From Cutaneotrichosporon cavernicola (lineage: Eukaryota; Basidiomycota; Tremellomycetes; Trichosporonales; Trichosporonaceae): 64,000 bases of DNA. The stretch lies in assembly GCF_030864355.1 (NCBI RefSeq), contig NC_083398.1:1736001-1800000 (forward strand), written 5' to 3'. The position numbers and the translations under genes are program-made. Under the pieces are notes generated by a model. That model was not told the DNA's origin, did not search any database, and saw only the letters and a list, made by a program, of their open reading frames with translations. Shown here in pieces: positions 34,168 to 44,415 of the stretch (within the stretch, counting starts at the first letter, position 1; the number at the start of each line of letters is the position of its first letter).

Positions 34168-35779
34168 ATGACTGTTCTGCAACTCGCCCCTCGATACGAC
34201 AATCTGCTCCCGTTCCCTACCGAAGAGCAGGCCAAGGGGCTCATTGGCGTGCGTACAGTACAGTGCGGGCGCTGGGCGCTGATTACAGGACTACGGCATC
34301 TCGTGCGCGCTTGCCGGCGTCTTCATGGACACTTTCCTCTTGTGAGCTCAGACTGGTACCAAAGCTCTGATTCTAGTGGCGTCTTTACCCTCCAGTTCAT
34401 CACCTACATCGCCTCCAAAGCGAACGACAAGATCTGGGTCCGTTGCTTTGTTGCAGCAGTCACGGCGATGGCGTGCCTCCTCACAGGTAAGTTGATGGAC
34501 GGGAAGAGCTGACTCAAGGATACAACTGGTTCTATGTTTCGTCAGTGTTTGGGCGCTGCTCTTTCTGACTCCCAGTCACCTCTTTGTCTACAACTTTGGC
34601 GTGAGGCTTCGTGGTGGGCTCGCTAACGACAGGTCCACACGACATTCTTTGAGACTCGCCACCTGTCCGTCAAGGAGTGGATAAGCTGACCGCAGTGGCT
34701 GGCTACCCCTCATCGACGGTTGGCTGTTCATCTCTACGCTTCAAGCTGACTCCAGCCGTCACGATGAGCTTCACGCAGCTCTTCTTCGCCCACCGCGCGT
34801 ACCGTCTTTGCAACAAGCAAATCTGGATCCCAATCTGTGTCCTCATTTGCATCCTCATGGCGTGAGTACATCGGATATTGAGTCGCATCGCGCGACCCAC
34901 CTTGCTGTTAGAGATGCAGACAGCTGATTGCAGGGTGTCCGCGTGTATCGCTACCCGCATCGTGTTCGGTCGGCTTAATTCCGAGCTCGACTCGGCGCAC
35001 GTCCTCGGATGTAAGTGAAGGCAGTGAGCTATGTAGCTCACGTAGCAACGGTTACCTGGATGGCATCGACAATGGTTGGAGACACGATCATCACCGGCTG
35101 CATCCTGTTCGGCCTCTCGCGAGCACAGACGAAGGTCATCCAGACTAAGAGGGTGAGCCAGTTTAAGCAACCCTGACAGGAGATCATCGCACGTCTTATC
35201 CGCATGACTCTGGAAGCCCAGGTTCCCGCAACCCTGGTTGCACTCACCCTCATGATCGAAGTCAGTGAGTAACCCATCTCCTCTCGCGCCTGTTGAACGG
35301 ATGCGTGAGGCTTTGGGCTGTAGAGCCTAGTGTACTAGTGAAGGGATGCCAGCACCGCTTACACAGTCGTTGACCCCGCCAACATGCTCGGCGTGACCGT
35401 CATCGTCTTCCAGTCCAAAATCTACGTGGTCGGCTTTTTCTACTCTCTCAACGCGCGTCAGCGCCTCGCCCAGGCGCAACGGAGCGTGACGATTGAAGAC
35501 ATTGATAGCTATGGCCTCAACGTGTTCAGCGAGCGGCGCGCGGCCACCATCGTCGTCCAGCAGGAAACGGAGATGCACGTCATGGTGAGCGGAACGCGGA
35601 TGGACTAATGGTAGCGCACCGCCCCACCCCATGTGAGTATCAACCGGCAGGCCCAGCCGTTTGACGTCGACGGGACCAAGGGAAGCGTTAGCTTTGTCGA
35701 GGACTCGTCCGAGTACAAGGACTCGTCGACGGACTCCAAGGGTTCGCCGCAGAACACAGAGCACACCGAGATCGTCTAA
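34168..35779 (+). CDS. DUF6534-like multi-pass membrane protein, copy A (about 12 introns)
   Basis: Predicted seven-helix membrane protein of the basidiomycete DUF6534 type, function unknown. The rebuilt protein reads: DYGISCALAGVFMDTFLFG, then VFTLQFITYIASKAND, YNWFYVSHLFVYNFG, WLPLIDAVTMSFTQLFFAHRAYRLC, IWIPICVLICILM, ATLVALTLMIEVIVDPAN, and the family-typical end QSKIYVVGFFYSLNARQRL. A hydrophilic acidic tail closes the protein. About 12 introns of roughly 27-75 nt interrupt it; some exons are only about 25-55 nt. Each splice choice was checked against the downstream paralogue (DTFLFG, NFG and LID/LDC borders match). The first Met is at 34168 after a long leader. Several donors are weak (GTTGGC, GTCCGT), so exact exon edges are moderate confidence. 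Confidence 0.68.
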
Positions 35780-35792
35780 CGCATAAATTATG

Positions 35793-35855
35793 TGTTTGTT
35801 CTTGGATAGTTGTCACTTCCTCCTGTTTGTCTTGTTCGTGGATAGCTACACCTTC
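35793..35855. repeat. Imperfect ~31-bp direct duplication after copy A stop
   Basis: Two diverged units start TGTTTGTTCTTGGATAG (35793) and TGTTTGTCTTGTTCGTGG (35824), sharing TGTTTGT..GGATAG..CAC..TTCC in the same order. The first begins 13 bp after the stop codon of copy A. Confidence 0.55.
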
Positions 35856-36520
35856 CCATCTTTTAATACCCGCCTCCCTGCCCTCTTCTCGCATGTTCCT
35901 CGGATGTACACTGTCCTCTGTTCTGTAAACAGATATGATCAACGCCTGTGAGAACACACAGTGGTTGACCTGTGCATCAGTGAGGTGGTTGCTGGTGGTC
36001 GTTTGGGCCGGTCGCTTGGGCCGGTCGCTTGGATCGTGCGCTCGATCCTCTCTCTCTCCTCCGTTGGACATTAAGGGCAGTTTCAAATCGTAGCTAAAAC
36101 TCTGCCGTGTCGAATCGACAAGACGGGTTCTCAGGTAGTTTGGACGCGCACAAGCCGCCAGTTGAATTGAATCGTTACAGTATGACTGACACTGCCACAT
36201 CCCTTCATTCCGCCACACGCCGGCTGGTTCATTCATATATATCGCCCTTGCTCTCTTGGCTCTTCAAACCTTTCCATCCGCTCCATGCTGCAACAGTCAT
36301 ATTCCTCATCGACGTCGCTCGCTCTCATACCAGATGTGTCCGTCTCGCTGAGTATACTGGTCCCACTGTTCCGCATTTGTACCTGTCATGCGCTATATGG
36401 GGAACAACAAGGGGATGTTTCTCCTCTCGGTTCCTTGGACGCCCTGCGCCCACCACTAACCGCTAAGTGGTACCAACGGCAAGCACTCTGATACGCCCCT
36501 CCAAAGGCAGTCGAATTGCA

Positions 36521-36527
36521 TATATTA
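36521..36527 (+). promoter_or_regulatory. TATA-like box upstream of DUF6534-like copy B
   Basis: TATATTA lies 76 bp before the copy B start codon, inside a GC-rich context (GCATATATTAGAGGGCG). It is the best TATA match in this promoter. Confidence 0.5.
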
Positions 36528-36602
36528 GAGGGCGCGGCCACTAACTCGAGTCCCATCGTTATCTTACGTCGTAGTCTGCGTCTTCATACCCATACATCTG
36601 TC

Positions 36603-38092
36603 ATGTCCGCCATTGACCTAAACCACTTCCCCAACGAGGAGGTGTCCCGCGCAGCTGTCGGAGTACGTTATTCTAGTGCTGGCTAACCCAGAAATATGGC
36701 ATCGCGTGCACCCTCGCTGGTCTTCTGCTCGACACCTTCCTTTTGTACGTTCTCTCCTCGCAATCCAAGCGCTACGCCCCGCCCTCCTCCCTTCCCCAAC
36801 ACCCCACCCTCAACTCGCCCCCTCTCGCCTTCTCGGCCCCCATCCCCCCCCCCCCCCTTTTCGTGGCTGATGATAGCGGGATGTTTTCCATCGAGCTCAT
36901 CACGTACCTCAACAGCAAGGCCAAGGACCCGGTCTGGGTCAAAGCCCTCGTCGGCGCTGTTGTCGCCATGGCCTCCCTCTCGACAGGTATGTTAACCCCG
37001 TTCGCGCTGACACAGCTCACAACTGGTGGATTGTGTCAAAGTGCGTTCTGTGAGATGCGGTTAATACAGGTTCTTCGTGCACAACTTTGGGACGTACTCG
37101 GTGGTATGTTGCTGTAAGGTTAGGCTGACCCAGTTCCTAACCACGGGTCCACTTGCGTGGCTAGCCTTCCTGGACTGTATGTCTCCCCCAGACCCAAGAC
37201 CAAAGACCCAACCCACTGACCCAGGTATCAACATGAGTCTCTGCCAGGCTTTCTTCGCGTACCGCGCATACAGGCTGTGCGACCGCAACTTGTGGATCCC
37301 GATTTCTGTCGGGTTGTGCATCCTGACCGGGTATGTGTTGGTGCGGCATCGCTGAAACAGTGTCGCATGCACAATCACGATGACGGTCATCTACACGACC
37401 CTCTCTTCGGTCTTAGACACGCATGTCATCCTCTCTCGTGAGCCTCCATTGGTCAGGCTAACCCAGCCTCACTGCTTTGGGCAGCGACTACCATGGTTGC
37501 GAACATGATCATCACCGTCTCGATCCTGTACGGTCTCATGAAGAAGCGTTCAGGTATCAAGAGCACGGATAACTTGATCACGCGGTTCATCCGCATGTCT
37601 CTCGAATCGCAGGCTGCCACCACCGCAATCGCCCTCATCCTTCTCATCGACACCAGTAAGTTGTGATTGAGTTGGGCTGACACATTGTCGTCGACCCATC
37701 CAACCTCCTCACAGTGTGTGTGCTTCTCTTCCACTCCAAGATCTACGTCGTCGGACTGTTCTACGTCCTCAACTCGCGGCATCAGGTCGTGGTCGCTGAA
37801 GAAATCACCATGAATGATACCCATCCACTCGCGTTCAGCCGCACTCAGGCTGCCACAATCGTCATCGAGCAGGACACGGAGATGCACGTCCTGGTGAGCC
37901 CAAAAGGGAGACAACTGACGCTAGCGCGTTCAGCCGCCGCCTGCACCGGGACTTAATCGCAACCCAAGCAAAAGTGAGGAAGGGGACACCAAGAGCCAGA
38001 GTAAAAGCGAGGAAGGGGACACCAAGAGCCAGAGCTCGGGCACGGCTTACTCGGCCTCGCCGCACCCGGACCATAAGAAGGTCGCCTACTAG
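36603..38092 (+). CDS. DUF6534-like multi-pass membrane protein, copy B
   Basis: Paralogue of the preceding gene, in tandem on the same strand. Recoverable segments are KYGIACTLAGLLLDTFLFG, GMFSIELITYLNSKAKD, NWWIVSKFFVHNFGTYS, LAWLAFLDCINMSLCQAFF, AYRAYRLCDRNLWIPI, TMVANMIITVSILYGLMKK and SKIYVVGLFYVLNSRHQ, ending in a hydrophilic tail. The tail contains two copies of SKSEEGDTKSQ encoded by a 33-nt direct repeat (about 37970-38035). It has a similar number of short introns to copy A at matching places. The second intron (about 36737-36889) is long for this locus and contains a run of 13 C (36844-36856), which may be a length-unstable tract. Function unknown; splice edges were inferred by comparison with copy A. 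Confidence 0.68.
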
Positions 38093-38916
38093 GTGTCGCC
38101 TCTTGCCAGTATATTACATTTCATTCAGCCATTTAATTCTTGCCAGTATATTACATTTCATTCACCCATTTAGTACCCTCGCCTTCCCGCTCTCCTCCAC
38201 TTTGATGTACATGATGTTGATGTGCAGATCTGTCGGTTCGGAGCGCCTGGGAGGTAGACTGCTCCAGCTTGGCATATGGACTTGGATGAGTCCGAGGGAG
38301 GTTGGAAAAATCAGCAGAATCAGTTGAGCGAAGGGCCACACCTCCCATGCCAAAAAAGACGTTCTACCTGGCCCCCCTGATACCGGGAAGATCAGCTCAT
38401 AACGACGACCACAATCTTGGTAGTCCGTGAGTTCCCCCATCAAGTCGTCAAGAGCGCGCTTGGGTGCTACCAGTGGGCGGACGGACCATTCAAAGGGCGA
38501 GCAGGCGACCGAACACGCTCAGACCGTCAAACGCCGATGTGACCATGTACCAGCACGTCTTTGACTAGCGCTTGGTGTGCCTTGCTTCGAAAATGGGTTT
38601 GGGAGGCTGCGAATCATTTGCAATGACATTTTGGAACTGTACTTCTCGCACACCTCTGAACGTTGACCGCTGCCATACTGCCATGTTCAGGAGATCCGCA
38701 CAGTACGCTTTGGTGAGGATCCATGATAGCTATACTCGCCTCCTGCCCGCAGTAAAGCTTTCGCTTGTCGCCGTGTCGTGATCAGTGTTGCCTGTCATCG
38801 ACCGCTTCAGATGGTGTCAATCAACCCGCCCAGCTCGACCAATGGATGCAAAGTCAAGTTCCGCCAATGCATGCTTGTAAGAACCACTTCATGCCACTAC
38901 AACCCACTACAACCCA
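38093..38916. other. Intergenic region between convergent genes
   Basis: 824 bp with the 37-bp duplication at its start and three CCACTACAAC units at about 38894-38923, next to the stop of the alpha/beta hydrolase. No gene seen. Confidence 0.45.
38101..38174. repeat. 37-bp direct repeat, two copies, after copy B stop
   Basis: TCTTGCCAGTATATTACATT starts a 37-bp unit at 38101 that is repeated at 38138 with only about three substitutions. It begins 8 bp after the stop codon, so it lies in the 3' untranslated region. Confidence 0.92.
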
Positions 38917-40330
38917 CTACAACCTGCTCCCCGTGGCATCCCACACACCCGCCCGAATGGTCGCCAGGTATCGTCCCAGCGCCTCTCCGACACCCACAGG
39001 GTCCTCCTGCACGGCGACGTGGCCAGCGCGCGTCCGCTCATTCCGCGCCCGCGGCGGCCGGCTCGTAATCTCAGCTGCAATCTCCGCTCCACCAATCCAC
39101 GACGCGTCCTCAGCCGTGACAAAGCCAACCGGCATCTTCAAGGTGGGCAAGAGGTCCCACCCACGTTGGGGCGAGTGGCAGTCGGAGAATACGACCGCCT
39201 CACACCATGGTGGCGTGGCCAGCGTCACCTCGCCAGTTCGAGTCGGTACAAGGCCATGCGATAGCCATAGGCCAAAGGTCGCGTCGGGAAACTTGGAGAA
39301 CATGGGATTGGAGCGGTTCGCCTGGGCAGCCTCGACGGATGGCCAAGTGTCGCGCCGTTTCAGCGTGAGGCCTTGGATGAAGTAATGACGCGCCGGAGAG
39401 TTGTTTGCCCCAGTCGGGTTGGTCTAATGATCAGCTGGACAGGTATATCAACGCACCATTGGCTCAATGAGGAAGAGGCCCTCGAACAGTTCTGGGGAAG
39501 CCGCGGCGGCCTGCACCGAGGCGTTACCGCCAAACGAGTGGCCAACCGCGAAGACCTTGCGCGGGGCGCGCTCTTTCCACTCCAGCGCCCAGCCCGGGTT
39601 CTCATCAAGTCCCGGCATGCAGTACCGGAGAAAGTTTTGGAGGTCGCGCGCCAGGTCACCCCAGCTGTGAAGGCTGGGTAGCTTGCCGGCGTTCAGATCG
39701 ACTGAGGCGCCGTGCAGAGTGTCTTCGAGGAGGAAGACGTCATTCACCACCGCCACTCCTCCGGGGAGGGGAGCGCGATTGCCAAACTGCGCGTTCGGAG
39801 ACGATGCGAAAAGCGACACAAGGAGGGGATGGTAATCCTGCGGTCAATCCTGCTGATGACCGACTTACCTCCTTCAACATGCCGTTAGCGTGGAGCATGA
39901 CGAGCGTGGCGCCGCCCTCGACGGGATTCTCGCGTTTCCACCGCTCGACGCTCAACCAAAGCCCGTCGCCGTGGTTGGTCTTCCATCCAGATCCCTCGTT
40001 CTTGGCCGCCGCGCGCGCAGACTCGGCACACGTGATTTTGTCCTTTTCGATTCTGGCCGCGCGCGCCTTCTTCGACTCGTCCTCGGGGATGGGGGAGAAA
40101 GGGTACGACTCGCGCGAGAACGTGCCCTCGTACATCCGCGGATAAGCGGCCGGGCACGCGTGCACGCTCCGCACGTACCCCGCCGGCGGGGAGAGCGGGG
40201 GCCGGGACGGCTGAGATGGAGGTCCCGAGGAGGGCGGACGCGAGAGCGGCGCGAGTGTGAGAGGAGGGACGACCGGCGATGGGCCGAGCGAGGGCCCCAG
40301 GTGCGGGGGAAGCGGAGAAAGGGGTTCCAT
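38917..40330 (-). CDS. Alpha/beta-hydrolase fold protein
   Basis: Predicted serine hydrolase of unknown substrate, probably cytosolic since no signal peptide is visible. Exons 39869-40330, 39457-39837 and 38917-39423 give 449 aa; the introns are 31 and 33 nt. The N-terminal 50 residues are Pro-rich and low complexity. The fold begins around residue 130 with ATLVMLHANGMLKE followed across the intron by DYHPLLVSLF, the strand-HGxG-like oxyanion region. The nucleophile elbow is VFAVGHSFGGNASVQAA with Ser in GHSFGG. A C-terminal His candidate lies in RAGHVAVQEDPVGVGEAL. This layout resembles small-molecule lactonase or peroxidase-type hydrolases in fungi. The gene is divergent from the pepsin-like gene. 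Confidence 0.82.
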
Positions 40331-40762
40331 TGTGAATGATTGGAGAACAAGAACACGGAAAGTGAGACGACGAGCCGTGTTAATATCTATCAACTGGGGG
40401 GGCGGATGGGCCCCGCTAAACCCGGCTACTTCGGCCCCGGCCGAACTCCGGATCTGATGACAATACCGTCATTAGCACCGAGCCGCACTCTACCAGGAAC
40501 CCACCCAGTGAGCAGCGGGCATCATCATTCGACGGATGCAGCAGCGGGCCAGACGGCCACAGTGTATTCTTGATATTGACTGATGGCATAAGGTTGTAAA
40601 CATGATTTGTTTGTTTCTATTGGATTGGTTCAAGCTCACGCCAAGACCATCCTTTGTCGATCGTCGATCGTGGTCTGGCCCACGAGACGATCACCGACAA
40701 ACATAGCTGACCAGAGGTGACTATGCTCCACCTCGTTACTCTTTTTCCTCATCCTCATCATC
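40331..40762. other. Divergent upstream region of hydrolase and pepsin-like genes
   Basis: 432 bp, no gene. It contains a G-rich run near 40397-40405 and a short palindrome TCGATCGTCGATCG near 40658-40671. Confidence 0.4.
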
Positions 40763-41767
40763 ATGTTGGCAGCTCTAGCCCTCCTCGTTACCGTCGTCGC
40801 CGGGCAAGTCTGCCCCCCAGGCACAGGGCCCGCCGATATCCCCCTCTGGAAAGACAGTACGGTTGACTCTATCGTCGGCACACCCGGCGCCGCGCTCCTC
40901 CTCGCCGTCGACACCAAGGCCGAGTTCACTTGGCTCACCGACCGGTACGTGCCCGCCAAGAGCTCGACCTTTCAGCCGCTCGACGGCACCTTTGAAGGGT
41001 ACTACTGGGGCATGACGATTATGGGCACCCGCGGACGCGATGTGATCCGATTTGGCAACAATGAGTATACTACTGATCTGGGGCTCACGACCCTTTCGCC
41101 GCCCACAGTGGGTAACGTCAACGGCGTTCTTGCTCTCGGCGGCAGCGCGACGTCATTCTTCGGGCAAGCTTCGTCCAAGTGGCCCAAGAAGATCATGGGC
41201 ATGCACCTCCCGATCAACAACAGCAAGGCGGGGGTGCTCAACCTCGGATACACCAATCCTGCCGAATACACTGATGAGCTTAGCTGGATCCCCGCCATCA
41301 GCGGAGACGGGTGGCGCGCGTCATTCGGCGGCATCAGTGTCACTGGAAACAGGACGGCTAGTCATCCCGGCCGCAACTTTGCCGTGTGGGACTCGAGCGA
41401 GGACACGAGTGCGGCGCCCCACGACGTCGTCACTGCCATCTATGGCAAAGATCCTCGCATCAACAAGATCACAACTGTGTGGTCGATGCCGTGCGATGTC
41501 ATCGAGGGCGCGACAGTGCGTATCCGCCTCGGTGGCCGGCAGTTCAGTATCAGCCGCGCCGCTCTACTGCGCCGCGACCACACGACCCCTGGACAGTGTA
41601 TCGGAAACTTTGCCGTCGCAGAGGACAACAATGTCCACCTGGGCCGCTCGTTCATGCGTACGTGGTACACTGCGTTCTCGGCAGAGGGTGTGCGGCGCGT
41701 CGGGCTCGCACGCCCAGTCTTCCCCGCTGGCTTTACGATTAACTCGATGAGCATCAACGACGATTAG
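40763..41767 (+). CDS. Secreted pepsin-fold (A1 family) protein with altered catalytic motifs
   Basis: Single-exon gene for 334 aa with a signal peptide (MLAALALLVTVVAGQ). It is arranged like an aspartic protease: the first lobe has IVGTPGAALLLAVDTKAEFT where active enzymes have GTPxQxxxLxxDTGSS. The second lobe has FAVWDSSEDTSAAP where D[ST]G[ST] is expected. The C-terminal part LGRSFMRTWYTAFSAEGVRR matches the usual LGxxFLRxxYxxFDxxxxRIG end. Both catalytic Asp are kept, but the Gly after each is replaced (DTK and DSS), which should disturb the active-site psi-loops. It may be a non-catalytic or changed-specificity relative. The reading frame is intact with no stop, which argues against a simple pseudogene. 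A three-copy 32-bp repeat starts 14 bp after the stop. Confidence 0.8.
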   Translation: MLAALALLVTVVAGQVCPPGTGPADIPLWKDSTVDSIVGTPGAALLLAVDTKAEFTWLTDRYVPAKSSTFQPLDGTFEGYYWGMTIMGTRGRDVIRFGNNEYTTDLGLTTLSPPTVGNVNGVLALGGSATSFFGQASSKWPKKIMGMHLPINNSKAGVLNLGYTNPAEYTDELSWIPAISGDGWRASFGGISVTGNRTASHPGRNFAVWDSSEDTSAAPHDVVTAIYGKDPRINKITTVWSMPCDVIEGATVRIRLGGRQFSISRAALLRRDHTTPGQCIGNFAVAEDNNVHLGRSFMRTWYTAFSAEGVRRVGLARPVFPAGFTINSMSINDD

Positions 41768-42464
41768 TTGTCCGATCTGTGCTGTTGGACACTTGAGGAC
41801 ACTGTAGAACTCGCTGTAGGACACTTGAGGACTCCGTAGAACTCGCTGTTGGACACTTGAGGACTCTGTAGAACTCTTCGAAGGCACAGACCTGAGCGTG
41901 ATTGAGCCTAGATCGGGCTGCAGGGTGGAACTGGGAACAAGCAGACTTTGGACGCCACCGCACAGACCTGATATACTCGCACGAGATCTTGGCGCGACCC
42001 CCCCACGCACAAGTTTGCGGGACTCCTTGCTAGTGGTGTTTCATGGAGCGACTCCCATGGGGCGCCTGTTCTTCAACGTTCTGTCACTCTGGGGCTCAGA
42101 TCGGGGCATAGAAGGTGGTGAGCGTTGTGCGGGAATGGAATACGCGCCATAAACGCGTTCGTTGGTGGTGATTGCCATGGCGCATTCCGCGCGACCAAGA
42201 GGCCAAGAGGCCCCAGCTCGCGGTTAAGGAGCCGACGAGCGCCCGAGTCGATTGCGCTGTCGTGTTCTCCAGGCTTGGCAAGATCAGAGGGACGAGGGAC
42301 GAGGACGAGGGACCAACGGCTCGCCCACCTACCCGGGCATGTTTGTAAAGCCGGTCTGTTCAGTCCAAGATCCTATCTCCCACTCTCCCCACCCCACAAT
42401 CATTTCTACTCTCCGCTACTCTTGTTTCACTCCCAAAGACTCTCCCAAAGACTCTCTCGACATC
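41768..42464. other. Intergenic region
   Basis: 697 bp holding the 3 x 32-bp repeat, then unremarkable sequence, then a C/T-rich leader with a tandem TCCCAAAGACTC duplication (about 42431-42454) just before the next start codon. Confidence 0.45.
41781..41876. repeat. 32-bp tandem repeat, three copies
   Basis: Three adjacent 32-bp units begin GCTGTTGGACACTTGAGGAC and end GTAGAACTC; they differ at only three or four positions. The array starts 14 bp after the stop of the pepsin-like gene. Confidence 0.95.
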
Positions 42465-43461
42465 ATGGGGTGGCCCTCCTCGGCGCGCAGCACAGCAGGC
42501 TCCTCGCCAGCCTCTCCGCACCCTCCTCCGCCCTATCATGAGAAAAACGCCACCGAAGGGAAGGGCCCCGCTTCCACACCAAAGTCCCCCACTGGCCCCA
42601 CACACATCCCGATCCGCGCCAGCACCGACACGCTTCACCGCACGGCTACACTGCCACCACCGCCGCCGCCGGGGTCGTTCGCTGCAATCCTCCTAGACAA
42701 TGGGCAGCAGATCACGTCTCTGCGCCTGCCGAAGCGTCTGGTAGGTCCGCTCAGCGCGGCCATTACGTCCGCGTGGCCAGACGGCCTGCTTCGCTGCGCA
42801 GCATCGCCCGTGCAGGGAGGATGGGAGTGGGAGCTCAATGGCTGGCCATTCGTGCAGCACGTCGAGAGCCGGCGAATCATGTTCGCAATCCTCCAGGTCC
42901 TTTACGCTGCCGGGTGGGCTGTGCAGTGCTCCAACAACATCAACAAGCATCACATGGCCAAGGGGACCATCTTCTTGAAGGCAGGTGAACCGTGCGGAAA
43001 GACGTTCTTCGGCATCAGCTTCTTCAAGGAGGACCGGATACGCCTGATTGACGCACCGACCGCCGAACTGCGCGCGACCTTCATCGCTATTGCCAAGGTC
43101 AGTGATGAGAGTCGAGGAAGATACCCCCTGACACCAGACATGGCACAAGGGCGTGCAGGAGGCTAAAGAGAAGTGGGCCGGCTGCGTGCAAGTCAAGTTC
43201 CGCGGCACGCCGTTCTACACCAACGACCACATGGAGCAGGACATGATCCGCATGCTCCTGCTCGACATCATGACTGCGTTCGACGCGCTGGGTTTCGAAC
43301 TCGTAACCTGCATTGAGATGGCCGACTTTGTGCGGCACGAGGGCACGCAGCGTGAGTCTTTTGCCAAGTTCCAACTAACATCAGCCGAGACGTGGTTCTT
43401 TGCCAACAAGAATCGACAGCGCGAGGGCTCGGTGCGCAGCAGCATATGCCATGGATCGTAA
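42465..43461 (+). CDS. Conserved fungal protein of unknown function
   Basis: Exons 42465-43097, 43138-43351 and 43385-43461 give 307 aa; the introns are 40 and 33 nt and end CTGACACCAG and CTAACATCAG. The N-terminal 75 residues are Ser/Pro/Thr-rich. The remaining part looks globular: LPKRLVGPLSAAITSAWPDG, WEWELNGWPF, RRIMFAILQVLYAAGWAV. After a KFRGTPFYTND segment comes MIRMLLLDIMTAFDALGFELV and ETWFFAN. This pattern (W-x-KF-G-PF, then a helix, then a strand with F) recalls a family of uncharacterised fungal proteins, but I cannot name it. No signal peptide, membrane helix or catalytic motif is visible. Confidence 0.7.
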
Positions 43462-44415
43462 ATGGGTCATACGGTCGTATGCCGGTCGGAAGCGGATTCA
43501 AGGGTGTGTAAAATCGTTGTGCTTGTTTCTTTTCATTCGGGTTGATGCAGTCTCATTTCAATGATCCTGCCGACGTGCATTCCACAACTTGAGTGTGCGT
43601 CTGCATCCTTGTGACTCTCTTCTTCATGCTGCTCACAGTGACCGGTACAGCTGCTACCCGCTCTCCCCATTCGCCAGCCACCCGTCAGTCCACGTCAATA
43701 CAGTGCACGCCAAAGCAGAACAAGTGAGCGCCTGGCCTGCACCTTGACGCCGGAGTCACATAGTGACTTCACATCGAGCTCCGCGCCGGGATGTACCAGG
43801 GATAGCAGGGAGAGGCCGTCCGCTGACGCGGTACAAGGGTTCACTGTATGTGTGGTAGAGCACCAACGCCGCCACTACTCACCTTGGCTCCCCCCGGAAA
43901 CAATGACAGTAGTTGAGATCACTCTCATCATTACTAACTCCTCCTATTACCTTACGAGAAGATCGTTCAAACCATCACTCACGGAAAACTGGGACACACG
44001 CAGAAGACGCAACATTCCTCCATCCCTCTCTACAACAATAGAGGACAACCCTATACGGTCGACATGGAGGAGCGGCTTTGCTGGCATGCCCACCAGGCTC
44101 TCCTCGAATTTGTCGACCACTACCGAAAGTAGCGGTACCGGCGACCTACAGATTGATCTTGACACCTGGAAGCCATTCCCCGACTTGCACATCCTCGAGT
44201 CAACTGCCCCTCTTTGGCCGTGTCATGCCCACCCCAGTACTGTAGATATCGCCTTTGTCTCTTACACATCCCTTCCATTTCCGCCCAGCCCCCCACCCAT
44301 TCTCTTTATTCCTGATTACCACCCTCTGTACACTTCAAACCTGACATAATCGCTCGCTACAGACGCGGCCTATGTTTACTACTATTCTTTAATTTATGCT
44401 TATCCACATCACCAA
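43462..44415. other. Intergenic region between convergent genes
   Basis: 954 bp. A plus-strand open frame at 43744-44349 has no motif, poor composition and no leader, so I do not call it. Nothing else seen. Confidence 0.4.

Larger units (their letters stand above)
35780..36602. other. Intergenic region between tandem DUF6534-like genes
   Basis: 823 bp that hold the duplication at 35793-35855, two GGGCCGGTCGCTT units near 36004-36030, and the promoter of copy B. No gene seen. Confidence 0.45.

Noticed and set aside
43744..44349. 201-codon plus frame between two genes
   Set aside because: Composition and lack of any motif suggest chance opening; it lies where two convergent 3' ends are expected.
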